Source of the DNA: Archangium violaceum
GTDB taxonomy: Bacteria; Myxococcota; Myxococcia; Myxococcales; Myxococcaceae
NCBI RefSeq assembly: GCF_016887565.1
Contig: NZ_CP069396.1
Span: 3,251,001-3,315,000 of the forward strand
Reading direction: 5' to 3'
DNA length: 64,000 nucleotides
Shown here one piece after another: positions 34,057 to 44,844 of the stretch; position 1 is the first letter of the stretch; each line of letters opens with the position of its first letter. The notes under the pieces are model-generated. The model was not told the origin of the DNA and did not search any database. It was given only the letters and a program-made list of their open reading frames with translations. Made by a program: the position numbers and the translations under genes.

Positions 34057-37000
34057 ATGTCGAAGAAGCGCGTTCACGAAATTGCCAAGGAGCTCAAGGA
34101 CCACGGGGTCGAGCTCGACAACAAAGAGGTCGTGACCGAGCTTGTTGGGCTCGGCTACGACGTCAAGAGCCACTCGTCCTCGCTCGAGGACGACCAGGCC
34201 ACAGCCGCTGTCCAGAAGATCCTGGACAAGCGCAAGCCGAAGCAGGCCGCCCCGCCGGTGACAGCCAAGGGCTTCGTGGTGCGCCGCAAGGCCCCGACGA
34301 GCGCTCCTTCGTCCGCCGATATGTCGGCTGGCGATGAGGCGCCCACCGCCGAGGAGCAGCGTGCCGTCGAGGAACCGCGCGCCGCCGCTCAGCCGGCCGC
34401 GGAGGAGCTGCGCGCCGCCGCTCAGCCGCCCGCCGCTCAGCCGGCCGTCGAGGAGACGCGCCCCCCTGCTCCCGCCGCCGCTCAGCCGGCCGCCGAGCCA
34501 CCGTCCGCCCCGGCTCAGCCCGTGGCCGCCGAGGAACCGCGGGCCGCTGCTCAGCCCGCCCCCGCCGCTGCTCCGGAGACCCCGGCCGCCGCGGCTCAGC
34601 CCCCTGCCGCTGCGGAGCAGCCGTCCCGCCCCGCCGCGCAGCCTCCCGCCGCCGCCGTCGAGGCGCCGCGGGCTGTCGAGCAGCCGAAGGCCCCCGAGGC
34701 CCCGGCCGCCGCCGCGCAGCCGCCGTCCAACATTTCCAAGGAGACGCCCAGCTTGTCTACCCGCCCGCCTTCGGCGGTCCCCCCCACTGTCCGGACGCCT
34801 TCGGCTGGTCCGTCTTCCGGTGCCTCGCGTGCACCGTCCTCGGGTGCGCCCGGCATGGGCGCCTCCGGTCGTCCCGGCGGTCCCGGCCAGGGTGGTCGTC
34901 CCGGTGGCCCCGGCCAGGGTGGTCGTCCCGGTGGCCCCGGCCAGGGTGGTCGTCCCGGTGGCCCCGGCCAGGGTGGTCGTCCCGGTGGCCCCGGCCAGTA
35001 TCAGCGCAGTGGCCCCGGTGGTCAGGGTGGCCGTCCCGGTGGTCCCAGCCAGTATCAGCGTGGGGGTCCGTCCTCCACGGGTCCGGTGCGTCCCTCGGGG
35101 ATGAGCTCCGGTGCGCAGGCCAGCGCCTCGCCCACCTCGGGCCAGCCCGGCCAGCCCGGCCAGCCGGTCACCATGGTGGGTGGCGTGCCCCACCAGCCGG
35201 TGGCGCAGGATGGCCGCTCGATGCGCCCCACGGCCACCCAGGCCGTCGTCATCTCGCGTCCGCTCATCCAGGTTCGCCGGGTGACGCCCACCGCGGGCCA
35301 GGGCCGTCAGTACCCCATGGCGCCGGGCAAGAGCGCCATCGGCGAGAAGCGCGAGTACAAGGTCGTCCCGGATCACCTGGGCCGCGGCCGTGAGCTCGTC
35401 GACGTCTCCAAGAACAAGGAGAAGGAGAAGGCCGGGCGCGGCAAGCGCGGGACTTCGGCCGCCGAGGGCGGTCCTTCCAAGCAGGAGATCTCCGACCTGG
35501 TGTGGGGTCGCGTCACCATCCCGGTGCGCGGCAAGAAGAAGAAGCCCACCAAGAAGGGCGCCAAGACTCAAATCACCCAGATGGCCGAGGAGAAGAAGGT
35601 CATCAAGATCCAGGAGGGCATCTCGGTGTCCGACCTGGGCCAGCGCATGGGTGTGCGCACCGCCGAGCTCATCAAGAAGCTGATGGGCCTGGGCAAGATG
35701 GCCACGGCCAACCAGGTCATCGACTCGGAGACCACGGAGCTGCTCGCCACCGACTACGGCTGGCGCGTGGAGAAGGCCGGCTTCGAGGTCGAGGACTTCC
35801 TGCCCGAGGTGGAGGCGCGTCCCGAGGACGAGCGTCCGCGTCCGCCGGTCATCACCGTCATGGGCCACGTCGACCACGGCAAGACGAGCCTGCTCGACGC
35901 CATCCGCGCCGCCAACGTGGCGTCCGGCGAGGCGGGTGGCATCACCCAGCACATCGGCGCCTACTCGGTGAAGACGTCGCGCGGTGACATCACCTTCCTG
36001 GACACTCCGGGCCACGAGGCCTTCACGTCCATGCGCGCCCGCGGCGCCAACGTGACGGACATCGTGGTGCTGGTGGTGGCCGCCGACGACGGCGTGATGC
36101 CGCAGACGGTGGAGTCCATCAAGCAGGCCAAGGCCGCCGAGGTGCCCATCGTCGTCGCCATCAACAAGATGGACGTGCCCGGCGCCAACCCGGACCGCGT
36201 GAAGAAGGACCTGGCCAACTACGAGCTCACCCCCGAGGAGTGGGGCGGTGAGACCATCATGGTGCCCGTGTCCGCCAAGCAGAAGATGGGCATCGACCTG
36301 CTGCTGGAGAACCTGGCGCTGCAGGCCGAGGTGCTCGAGCTCACGTCCAACCCGAGCCGTCCGGCGGTGGGCGCCATCATCGAGGCCAAGCTGGAGAAGG
36401 GCCGCGGTCCCGTGGCCACCGTGCTGGTGCAGGAGGGCACGCTCAAGGTGGGCGACGCCGTCGTCACCGGCACCCACTTCGGCCGCGTGCGCGCCATGAA
36501 CAACAGCCGTGGCGAGGCCGTGAAGGAAGTGCTCCCGGGCTACTCCGCAGAGGTCATCGGTCTGTCCGGTGTGCCCACGGCGGGTGACGCCCTCAACGCG
36601 GTGGCCGACGAGAAGGCGGCCAAGGAGATCGCCACCCACCGCGCCATGAAGGGTCGCGAGGCGGAGCTCGGCAAGGCCGACACCCGCGAGACGCTCGAGC
36701 AGCTGTTCGCCAAGACCAAGGCGGGTGGTGGTCCCAAGGAGCTGCGGCTCGTCATCAAGGCGGACGTGCAGGGCTCGGCCGAGGCCGTCAGCGAGGCCGT
36801 CAAGAAGCTCTCCACCCACAAGGTCCGCGTGGAGATCATCCACTCGGGCGTGGGCGCCATGACCGAAGGCGACGTGATGCGCGCGGCCGCTTCCAAGGGT
36901 CTGGTGTTGGGCTTCAACGTCAAGCCGGAGTCGGGGACCGAGGCCGCCGCGAAGGCTCAAGAGGTGACGCTTCAGACGTATAGCATCATCTACGAGCTCA

Positions 37001-37350
37001 TCGACGGCGTGCGCAAGGCCATGGAAGACCTCCTGGAGCCCATCCGCACCGAGCGCAAGCTGGGTCGCGCCGAGGTGCGCAACACCTTCAACGTGCCGAA
37101 GCTGGGCACCATCGCCGGTGCGGCGGTGCTCGATGGTGTGATGAAGCGTGGCGCCTTCGTCCGGCTGATGCGCGACAGCAAGCAGCTGTTCTCCGGCCGC
37201 ATGGCCTCGCTCCGACGCTTCAAGGACGACGTGAAGGAAGTCGCCCAGGGCTTCGAGTGCGGTATCGGCATCGAGAACTACAATGATCTCAAGCCGGGCG
37301 ACATCATCGAGGCCTATGAGATCGAGGAGACGCGGCCGAGCCTGAGCTAG
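34057..37350 (+). CDS. infB: Translation initiation factor IF-2
   Basis: A 1,097-residue GTPase bringing fMet-tRNA to the 30S subunit. The G1 motif [15 protein letters not shown] starts at residue 603, and [18 protein letters not shown] and the C-terminal C1/C2 domains ([18 protein letters not shown]) are all present. The first 600 residues are unusually long. They hold an IF2-N helix ([17 protein letters not shown]), a 200-residue Ala/Pro/Glu stretch, GRPGGPGQG repeats (271-315) and a basic Lys-rich segment near 445-520. Long low-complexity IF2 N-termini are known in myxobacteria such as Stigmatella. Confidence 0.96.
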   Translation: MSKKRVHEIAKELKDHGVELDNKEVVTELVGLGYDVKSHSSSLEDDQATAAVQKILDKRKPKQAAPPVTAKGFVVRRKAPTSAPSSADMSAGDEAPTAEEQRAVEEPRAAAQPAAEELRAAAQPPAAQPAVEETRPPAPAAAQPAAEPPSAPAQPVAAEEPRAAAQPAPAAAPETPAAAAQPPAAAEQPSRPAAQPPAAAVEAPRAVEQPKAPEAPAAAAQPPSNISKETPSLSTRPPSAVPPTVRTPSAGPSSGASRAPSSGAPGMGASGRPGGPGQGGRPGGPGQGGRPGGPGQGGRPGGPGQGGRPGGPGQYQRSGPGGQGGRPGGPSQYQRGGPSSTGPVRPSGMSSGAQASASPTSGQPGQPGQPVTMVGGVPHQPVAQDGRSMRPTATQAVVISRPLIQVRRVTPTAGQGRQYPMAPGKSAIGEKREYKVVPDHLGRGRELVDVSKNKEKEKAGRGKRGTSAAEGGPSKQEISDLVWGRVTIPVRGKKKKPTKKGAKTQITQMAEEKKVIKIQEGISVSDLGQRMGVRTAELIKKLMGLGKMATANQVIDSETTELLATDYGWRVEKAGFEVEDFLPEVEARPEDERPRPPVITVMGHVDHGKTSLLDAIRAANVASGEAGGITQHIGAYSVKTSRGDITFLDTPGHEAFTSMRARGANVTDIVVLVVAADDGVMPQTVESIKQAKAAEVPIVVAINKMDVPGANPDRVKKDLANYELTPEEWGGETIMVPVSAKQKMGIDLLLENLALQAEVLELTSNPSRPAVGAIIEAKLEKGRGPVATVLVQEGTLKVGDAVVTGTHFGRVRAMNNSRGEAVKEVLPGYSAEVIGLSGVPTAGDALNAVADEKAAKEIATHRAMKGREAELGKADTRETLEQLFAKTKAGGGPKELRLVIKADVQGSAEAVSEAVKKLSTHKVRVEIIHSGVGAMTEGDVMRAAASKGLVLGFNVKPESGTEAAAKAQEVTLQTYSIIYELIDGVRKAMEDLLEPIRTERKLGRAEVRNTFNVPKLGTIAGAAVLDGVMKRGAFVRLMRDSKQLFSGRMASLRRFKDDVKEVAQGFECGIGIENYNDLKPGDIIEAYEIEETRPSLS
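34867..34998 (+). repeat. 27-bp tandem repeat inside infB
   Basis: Four full units and one of 24 bases (GGTCGTCCCGGTGGCCCCGG plus CCAGGGT) encode GRPGGPGQG, nearly identical at the DNA level. Unit length keeps the frame. Related but diverged units continue to about 35080. Confidence 0.95.
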
Positions 37351-37437
37351 TCCCTCCGGCCGTCGTTCTCCACTCACCGGAACGCACCCGGTGGCCCGCC
37401 GTTCCTGGCGCGGTCACCGGGAGAGGGGTTGGGTGCC

Positions 37438-38046
37438 ATGTTCGTTTGTGTCGCGCGTCTGACCCTGCAGATTCCGGAGAGCGGCTCCCTCAAGGCCAAG
37501 CGGCAGGTTCTCCGCCGGATAACGGACCGCGTGAAGGCCCGGTTCAACGTGGCCGTGGCCGAGGTCGATGACCAGGATCTCTGGCAGAAGGCCTCGCTCG
37601 CGCTGGCGGTGGTGGGCAACGACCGCCGCCACGTCGACGAGCAGATGGAGAAGATCATCCACTTCGTGGAGGAGATGTACGTGGCCCCGCTCATCTCCCG
37701 TCAGACGGAGATCATGGCCTTCGGGGACACGCTCTACACTCTCCCCGGGCGGCCCCGGGCCGCTGAGCGGGACGAGGACGAAGAGGAGGACGAGGCCGCG
37801 GAGGAGGGTGAGGACGACGAGGAGGCCGGGCCGGAAGCGGACCTGGAGGATCTCATCGCGGGCATGGGCCGGAGCGATCGCTCCATGGCCGAGGCCGAGG
37901 GGATGGGTGACTGGGATCGCCGGCACGAGGGGCGGGAAGGTGAGCGGGCGGGCAAGGGGACGGAACGCTCGGGCGCTGTCTCGCTGGACGAGGCCCGGGC
38001 TCGTGCCCGGAGTCTGCGCAACCCGAGGGATTGGGAGAAGAAATGA
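37438..38046 (+). CDS. ylxP: YlxP (DUF503) protein with acidic extension
   Basis: A 202-residue protein. Residues 1-93 form the DUF503 domain ([31 protein letters not shown] in the N-terminal part, and [20 protein letters not shown]). The usual protein is about 95 residues; here a tail of about 105 residues is added, first strongly acidic (103-145) then mixed. The family's role is unclear; its constant position next to rbfA suggests ribosome biogenesis. ATG 37438 is chosen over TTG 37429. Its stop overlaps the rbfA start (ATGA). Confidence 0.88.
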   Translation: MFVCVARLTLQIPESGSLKAKRQVLRRITDRVKARFNVAVAEVDDQDLWQKASLALAVVGNDRRHVDEQMEKIIHFVEEMYVAPLISRQTEIMAFGDTLYTLPGRPRAAERDEDEEEDEAAEEGEDDEEAGPEADLEDLIAGMGRSDRSMAEAEGMGDWDRRHEGREGERAGKGTERSGAVSLDEARARARSLRNPRDWEKK

Positions 38047-38402
38047 GTACCAGCAATCGGCCGGAGCGTGTGGGGCAGGAGATCCAGGCGGCCCTCGGGA
38101 GGATGCTGACCCGGGGCGAGCTGAAGGATCCTCGCATCGGCTTCATCACCGTCACCGGCGTGAAGGTGTCGCCGGACCTGAAGGTGGCGCGCGTCTTCTA
38201 CTCGATGATGGGCACCGAGGAGGAGCGCAAGGAGACGCAGAAAGGTCTCGAGGCGGCCAAGGGTTACATCCGCCGGGAAATCACCGAGGCGGTGAATCTG
38301 CGCGTGTCGCCGGAGGTCTTCTTCACCTTCGACGAGTCGGTAGAGCGGGGTGACCGCATCGAGCGGCTGCTGCGCGAGGTGAAGGAGAAGGAAGGCTGGT
38401 AG
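38043..38402 (+). CDS. rbfA: Ribosome-binding factor A
   Basis: A 119-residue KH-type cold-response factor that binds the immature 30S subunit near helix 1 of 16S rRNA. It shows [49 protein letters not shown] and the [17 protein letters not shown] end. The ATG at 38043 lies in an ATGA overlap with ylxP, so translation is coupled. truB follows after five bases. Confidence 0.95.
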   Translation: MSTSNRPERVGQEIQAALGRMLTRGELKDPRIGFITVTGVKVSPDLKVARVFYSMMGTEEERKETQKGLEAAKGYIRREITEAVNLRVSPEVFFTFDESVERGDRIERLLREVKEKEGW

Positions 38403-38407
38403 TCTGC

Positions 38408-39277
38408 ATGGACGGCGTTCTGGTCATCGACAAACCCACCGGGCCCACCTCGTTCGACGTGGTGCGGCAGGTCCGGTTTCTGCTCAAGGTGAAGAAGGTG
38501 GGCCACACCGGGACGCTCGATCCGATGGCCACGGGGGTATTGCCCCTGTGCCTGGGCGAGGCGACGAAGGTGGCCGGCTTCATCACCGAGGGCGACAAGG
38601 CCTATGACGCGGTGGTGCGCCTGGGAGCCGAGACGGACACCCAGGATGCCGAGGGCAAGGTGGTGGCCGAGGCCCCGGTGCCCACGCTCACCTCCGCGCT
38701 GCTGGAGGAGGTGCTGGGGCGCTTCCGTGGCACCTTCGAGCAGGTGCCGCCCATGTACTCGGCGGTGAAGGTGGGCGGGAAGCGGCTGTACGAGCTCGCT
38801 CGCGCTGGCGAGGAGGTGGAGCGCGCCAGCCGCCAGGTGACGGTGTACGAGCTGGTGCTGCGCGACTTCAACGCCACGCAGCTGCGCCTGTCCGTGCGCT
38901 GCTCCAAGGGCTTCTTCGTGCGCACGCTCGCCTATGACATCGGCCGGGCGCTGGGCTGCGGGGCCCACCTGGAGGCGCTGCGGCGCACCATGAGCGGCCC
39001 CTTCGCCCTGGCCCAGTCGCTGCCGCTGGCGGAGCTGCCCGCCCTGGCGAAGGAGCCCGAGGCCCTGGCGAAGCGCTTGCTGCCCGTGTCCGAGGCCCTG
39101 GTGGACCTGCCGGCGGTGCGGGTGAGCGAGGCGGACGCGGCGCGCGTGTCCCACGGGGTGCCGGTGGAGGCCCCCGCCCATCCCGGCCGGGTGCGCGTGG
39201 TGGACCCCTCGGGGAAGCTGCTCGCCGTGGCCGAGGTGGTCCGCGGCCGGCTGCGCTACCTGCGGGTGCTCGTCTGA
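38408..39277 (+). CDS. truB: tRNA pseudouridine(55) synthase TruB
   Basis: A 289-residue enzyme isomerising U55 of the T-loop in all elongator tRNAs. Catalytic Asp lies in [34 protein letters not shown] and [20 protein letters not shown] are the other family boxes, and a short PUA-like end ([15 protein letters not shown]) closes it. It starts at the ATG at 38408, five bases after rbfA. Confidence 0.95.
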   Translation: MDGVLVIDKPTGPTSFDVVRQVRFLLKVKKVGHTGTLDPMATGVLPLCLGEATKVAGFITEGDKAYDAVVRLGAETDTQDAEGKVVAEAPVPTLTSALLEEVLGRFRGTFEQVPPMYSAVKVGGKRLYELARAGEEVERASRQVTVYELVLRDFNATQLRLSVRCSKGFFVRTLAYDIGRALGCGAHLEALRRTMSGPFALAQSLPLAELPALAKEPEALAKRLLPVSEALVDLPAVRVSEADAARVSHGVPVEAPAHPGRVRVVDPSGKLLAVAEVVRGRLRYLRVLV

Positions 39278-39347
39278 TTCCGGCCTCTGTGTCTGTGTCC
39301 TTTCGGCCTCTCCCGTCCCCCCCAGGCGGCCAGCCAGACGCTAGAGG

Positions 39348-39377
39348 TTGACCGCCCGCACGGGCGATGCTTATAAG
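39348..39377 (+). promoter_or_regulatory. Promoter of rpsO with a dyad in the spacer
   Basis: TTGACC (39348-39353), an 18-base spacer and TATAAG (39372-39377, five of six bases). The spacer starts with the dyad CGCCCG-CA-CGGGCG (39353-39366), an operator-like arrangement. The leader of about 95 bases contains a GGAGG decoy at 39394 and could serve S15 autoregulation. Confidence 0.7.
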
Positions 39378-39478
39378 CCCTCGATTCGTTAGTAGGAGGA
39401 AGCCCGGTCTGTACCCCTCCGCGGACCGCGGCGACCGCAGTACCCACCCCCCGGAGCGGGCAGAGAGTCAGGAAGCAC

Positions 39479-39751
39479 ATGTCGGCATTGCATCAGGACC
39501 GCAAGGCAGAGGTCGTCTCGAAGTACCGCACCCATGAGACGGACACGGGTTCCCCCGAGGTCCAGGTGGCGCTGCTCTCCGAGCGCATCACCATGCTCAC
39601 GGAGCACTTCAAGACGCACAAGAAGGACCACCACTCCCGTCGCGGTCTGCTCAAGCTGGTGGGTCAGCGTCGTCGTCTGCTCGACTACCTGAAGAGCAAG
39701 GACGCCAACCGCTACAAGAAGCTCATCGAGGGCCTCGGCATCCGCAAGTAG
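39479..39751 (+). CDS. rpsO: 30S ribosomal protein S15
   Basis: A 90-residue S15 (family 88-90). It shows [22 protein letters not shown] and the 16S-binding [24 protein letters not shown]; the C-terminal helix ends [13 protein letters not shown]. It binds the central domain early in 30S assembly. It has its own promoter and a good GGAAG ribosome site, and precedes pnp as in many bacteria. Confidence 0.97.
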   Translation: MSALHQDRKAEVVSKYRTHETDTGSPEVQVALLSERITMLTEHFKTHKKDHHSRRGLLKLVGQRRRLLDYLKSKDANRYKKLIEGLGIRK

Positions 39752-39763
39752 GCCCGCTGTCAA

Positions 39764-39795
39764 TCGGGGCGCTGGCGCAGAAGTCAGCGCCCCGA
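39764..39795 (+). terminator. Strong hairpin after rpsO
   Basis: A perfect 11-bp stem, TCGGGGCGCTG and CAGCGCCCCGA, with a ten-base loop, starts 12 bases after the rpsO stop. It is followed by GTCGTTCC, poor in T, so termination may be partial, allowing read-through to pnp. An RNase III site is equally possible. Confidence 0.65.
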
Positions 39796-40151
39796 GTCGT
39801 TCCAGGCAGTCGAAGCACGCAGTCGCAGCACCTTTGATTCGAGAAGAAGGAGCGGGGCGAGGGAGGGAGCAAGGGCGTGATGTGGACGGAGGTTTTGGTT
39901 TCCGTTCGGACGGGCCGACCCAGGCAGCCAGGTCGGCCCGTGCGATCAGGGATCAAAGCTCCGACTCATCCCTGCCGGCGCTTCCGAGGCGCCCCTCCGC
40001 AGTCACACCGCGGTTGCCCGTCTTTGCCTGTTCCAGGCCCGGCGACCGCATCACCCCACAGGCCTCGCAATGAGGCGCGTGGGCCCTCACCTTTTGGAAA
40101 AGGCAGGGCACGCGTCGCGTGGCCATCAGGCAGTTACAAGGCGAGACGGAT
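39796..40151 (+). other. Long intergenic pnp leader
   Basis: No gene is seen in this stretch of about 356 bases. It contains a purine-rich segment (39840-39880), the second hairpin (39910-39941) and an unstructured end leading to pnp. Short frames here lack coding bias. It is probably transcribed leader with post-transcriptional control of pnp. Confidence 0.6.
39910..39941 (+). promoter_or_regulatory. pnp leader hairpin (candidate RNase III site)
   Basis: A perfect 11-bp stem, ACGGGCCGACC and GGTCGGCCCGT, with loop CAGGCAGCCA, lies about 210 bases before the pnp ATG. In E. coli a pnp leader stem is cleaved by RNase III to allow PNPase autocontrol; a parallel here is inference. Confidence 0.55.
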
Positions 40152-42335
<2,184 letters not shown>

Positions 42336-42342
42336 GGTCCTA

Positions 42343-42372
42343 CCCTCCCTCCCTCCCTCCCTCCCTCTCCCT
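42343..42372 (+). repeat. (CCCT)n tract, G-quadruplex-capable on the minus strand
   Basis: Six CCCT units run directly into repeat copy 5, six bases after the pnp stop. The minus strand carries six GGG runs separated by single A, a textbook quadruplex pattern. Confidence 0.85.
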
Positions 42373-42396
42373 CTGGGAGAGGGTCGGGGTGAGGGT
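42363..42396 (+). repeat. Dispersed palindromic repeat, copy 5
   Basis: CCCTCTCCCTCTGGGAGAGG core followed by GTCGGGGTGAGGGT and, at 42400-42416, the tail GGGGTGGACTCGGGTTC. It lies 3' of pnp. Confidence 0.85.
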
Positions 42397-42459
42397 ATAG
42401 GGGTGGACTCGGGTTCAACCTGTACCTGGTGCCCCAGGGATTTGAAAACCGTGACGGAT

Positions 42460-42494
42460 ACCCTCACCCTTTCCCTCTCCCAGAGGGAGAGGGG
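42460..42494 (-). repeat. Dispersed palindromic repeat, copy 6
   Basis: Inverted relative to copies 5 and 7 (ACCCTCACCCTTTCCCTCTC, centre AGAG). It sits between them in the pnp-purB convergent gap. Confidence 0.85.
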
Positions 42495-42521
42495 ACATCC
42501 ACGGTGAGGAAGCTGGTTGGA

Positions 42522-42555
42522 CCCTCTCCCTCTGGGAGAGGGACGGGGTGAGGGT
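42522..42555 (+). repeat. Dispersed palindromic repeat, copy 7
   Basis: Same orientation and same 17-base tail as copy 5 (tail at 42558-42574), so copies 5 and 7 form a direct repeat of about 53 bases. It ends 15 bases before the purB stop. Confidence 0.85.
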
Positions 42556-42589
42556 CTGGGGTGGACTCGGGTTCCCACCACCTCCGTGA

Positions 42590-43903
42590 CTACTCGCTCC
42601 GCCCGAAGACCCTCTGGAAGATGTCGTCCACGTGCTTGATGTGGTAGCCGGCCGAGAAACAGTCCTCGATCTCCGCCGGCGTCATCACCTTGAGCAGATC
42701 CTGATCCTCCAGCAGCGCCTTGCGGAAGGACACGCCCTGCTCGTACATGCGCATGGCGTTGCGCTGGACGATGACGTACGCCGCCTGGCGATCCATCCCC
42801 TTGCGCGCCAGCTCCAGCAGGATGCGCTGCGAGTTCACCACGCCGCCGAGCAGCTCCAGGTTCTTCTGCATCTGCTCCGGGTAGACACGCAGGTTCTCCA
42901 TCAGCCCCGCGAAGCGGTGCAGCATGAAGTCCGCGACAATGGTCGCGTCCGGGCCGATCACCCGCTCCACCGACGAGTGCGAGATGTCCCGCTCGTGCCA
43001 CAGCGCCACGTCATCCAGCGCGCTCACCGCGTAGCCGCGCAGCAGCCGAGCCAATCCCGACAGGTTCTCCGAGAGGATGGGGTTGCGCTTGTGCGGCATC
43101 GCGCTCGAGCCCTTCTGGCCCGGGGTAAAGTGCTCCTCGGCCTCGCGCACCTCGGTGCGCTGCAGGTGGCGGATCTCCACCGCGAACTTCTCGATGCTCG
43201 CGCCCAGCAGCGCCAGCGAGGAGAAGAACTCGGCGTGCCTGTCGCGCTGGACGATCTGACTGGAGGCAGGCGCGGGAGACAGGCCCAGCTTCTTGCACGC
43301 ATGCACCTCCACCGTCGGAGGCAGGTGCGCGAACGTGCCCACGGCGCCGGAGATCTTCCCCACGGCGATGACCTCGCGGGCACGCAGCAGACGGGCCTCG
43401 GCGCGGCGCAGCTCGTCGTACCAGATGGCCAGCTTGTGACCGAAGGTGATGGGCTCGGCGTGGATGCCGTGGCTGCGGCCCATCATCACCGTGCGCTTGT
43501 GCTCGAAGGCGCGCTTCTCCACCGCGGCCATGGCGCGTCCCACGCCCTGGAGGATGAGGTCCGCCGCGTCGCGCAGCGTCATCCCCAGCGAGGTGTCCAG
43601 CACATCCGAGGACGTCATTCCCAGGTGAAGCCAGCGCGCGCTCGGCCCGATGCGCTCCTCCATGAAGGTGAGGAACGCGATGACGTCGTGCTTGGTGGTG
43701 CGCTCGATCTCCTCGATGCGAGCGACATCCGCCTCGGTGAAGTCACCGGCGCGGGAGAGGCAGTCCTGGAGTGCCTCGCGCGGCGCGATGCCGTGCTCCA
43801 CCATGCCCTCCAGGGCGGCCAGCTCCACGTCGCGCCAGCGGCGCATACGAGCCACGTCGGACCAGAGGGAAGACATCTCCTTGCGGCTGTAACGGGGAAT
43901 CAC
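42590..43903 (-). CDS. purB: Adenylosuccinate lyase PurB
   Basis: A 437-residue fumarase-superfamily lyase acting twice in purine synthesis (SAICAR to AICAR, adenylosuccinate to AMP). It shows MTSSDVLDTSLGM, the catalytic His segment GRSHGIHAEPITFG, and the signature loop GSSAMPHKRNPI. It is a tetrameric cytosolic enzyme. Its ATG overlaps the stop of the binding-protein gene (43900-43903, ATGA). Confidence 0.96.
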   Translation of the reverse strand: MIPRYSRKEMSSLWSDVARMRRWRDVELAALEGMVEHGIAPREALQDCLSRAGDFTEADVARIEEIERTTKHDVIAFLTFMEERIGPSARWLHLGMTSSDVLDTSLGMTLRDAADLILQGVGRAMAAVEKRAFEHKRTVMMGRSHGIHAEPITFGHKLAIWYDELRRAEARLLRAREVIAVGKISGAVGTFAHLPPTVEVHACKKLGLSPAPASSQIVQRDRHAEFFSSLALLGASIEKFAVEIRHLQRTEVREAEEHFTPGQKGSSAMPHKRNPILSENLSGLARLLRGYAVSALDDVALWHERDISHSSVERVIGPDATIVADFMLHRFAGLMENLRVYPEQMQKNLELLGGVVNSQRILLELARKGMDRQAAYVIVQRNAMRMYEQGVSFRKALLEDQDLLKVMTPAEIEDCFSAGYHIKHVDDIFQRVFGRSE

Positions 43904-44844
43904 TCGAAGACCCTCACGGGGAAGTCCCGCCTGGCCGCGAACCGGAGCAGCTCCAGCACTACGTCCTTGGAGCCTCCCAGCTTGCCGGCGGCGGAGAGGT
44001 TGACGGCCAGGTCCAAGCCCTCGGGCTGCGAGACCGCCAGCGCACCGGGATCGACCTTTTCGTGGATGATGCGATTGGCCAGCCGTCCCGCCTGCTGCCC
44101 GATGGCGGTGGGGCTGGGAGCGAGCGCCAGCGTGGCGCCCTCCCGCACCTGGCTGGGGGTGAGACCCACCAGCGGCAGGCGTTGGGCACTGGCGAAGGCG
44201 ATGAGCTGCTGGACGACGGCGGCGTTGCCCACCGTCTTGTCGGCCACCATCAGCAGCGCATCCACCTTGTCCTTGGAGCCAGCGAGGACCTTCTCCGCCT
44301 TGGCCTGCCCGTCCGCCTCGAGCGGCACGATGGAGAGGCCCAGCGTGCCCGCGGCCGACTGCGCCGCCTCCACCAGCCCGGCGGAGAAGCGGGGGTCATG
44401 CAGGATGCCCACCCGCTTGACCGAGGGGGACAGGGACTTGAGGGCGGCCAGCTCGGGGCGGAAGTCGCTGGTGAGGGCGATGCCGGTGATGTTGGGGCCC
44501 TCCAGGCCGTACTTCTCGTAGTAGGGCACCATGGCGAAGAGCACGGGCACGTCCGGGCCCAGTGCGCGGCGAGCGGTGTTGGCCGCGAGCGGCCCGAGCG
44601 CCAGCACCAGCGCCGGCTTCTGCGCGGCGATGCGCTGGAAGGCGCGCTCCGCGGCCTGCTTGCTCTCCTCCAGCGTCACCTCCACCACCTCGGCGTGAAC
44701 TTCTGCGCCGAACCCCGCCACCACCGCCGCGTAGGGCGCGAGCGCGGCGGACTTCACCGCCACCACCCGGGGACGGGCCTGCTGCGCGGTGGCCACCAGC
44801 GGCAGCACGACCCAGAGCAGGCACAGCCATCCGTACCGTCTCAT
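43900..44844 (-). CDS. ABC-type substrate-binding protein, TrpX-like
   Basis: A 314-residue exported protein. A signal peptide (MRRYGWLCLLWVVLPLVATA) precedes a two-lobe periplasmic binding fold of the ABC_sub_bind (TrpX/YtrF) type: VVAVKSAALAPYAAVVAGF, LALGPLAANTARRALG, VLFAMVPYY, VGILHDPRFSAGL. No permease or ATPase gene is adjacent, so it may serve in signal reception rather than uptake. The ATG at 44844 lies in an ATGA overlap with the kinase/FGE gene; purB follows with another, giving a coupled trio. Confidence 0.82.
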   Translation of the reverse strand: MRRYGWLCLLWVVLPLVATAQQARPRVVAVKSAALAPYAAVVAGFGAEVHAEVVEVTLEESKQAAERAFQRIAAQKPALVLALGPLAANTARRALGPDVPVLFAMVPYYEKYGLEGPNITGIALTSDFRPELAALKSLSPSVKRVGILHDPRFSAGLVEAAQSAAGTLGLSIVPLEADGQAKAEKVLAGSKDKVDALLMVADKTVGNAAVVQQLIAFASAQRLPLVGLTPSQVREGATLALAPSPTAIGQQAGRLANRIIHEKVDPGALAVSQPEGLDLAVNLSAAGKLGGSKDVVLELLRFAARRDFPVRVFE

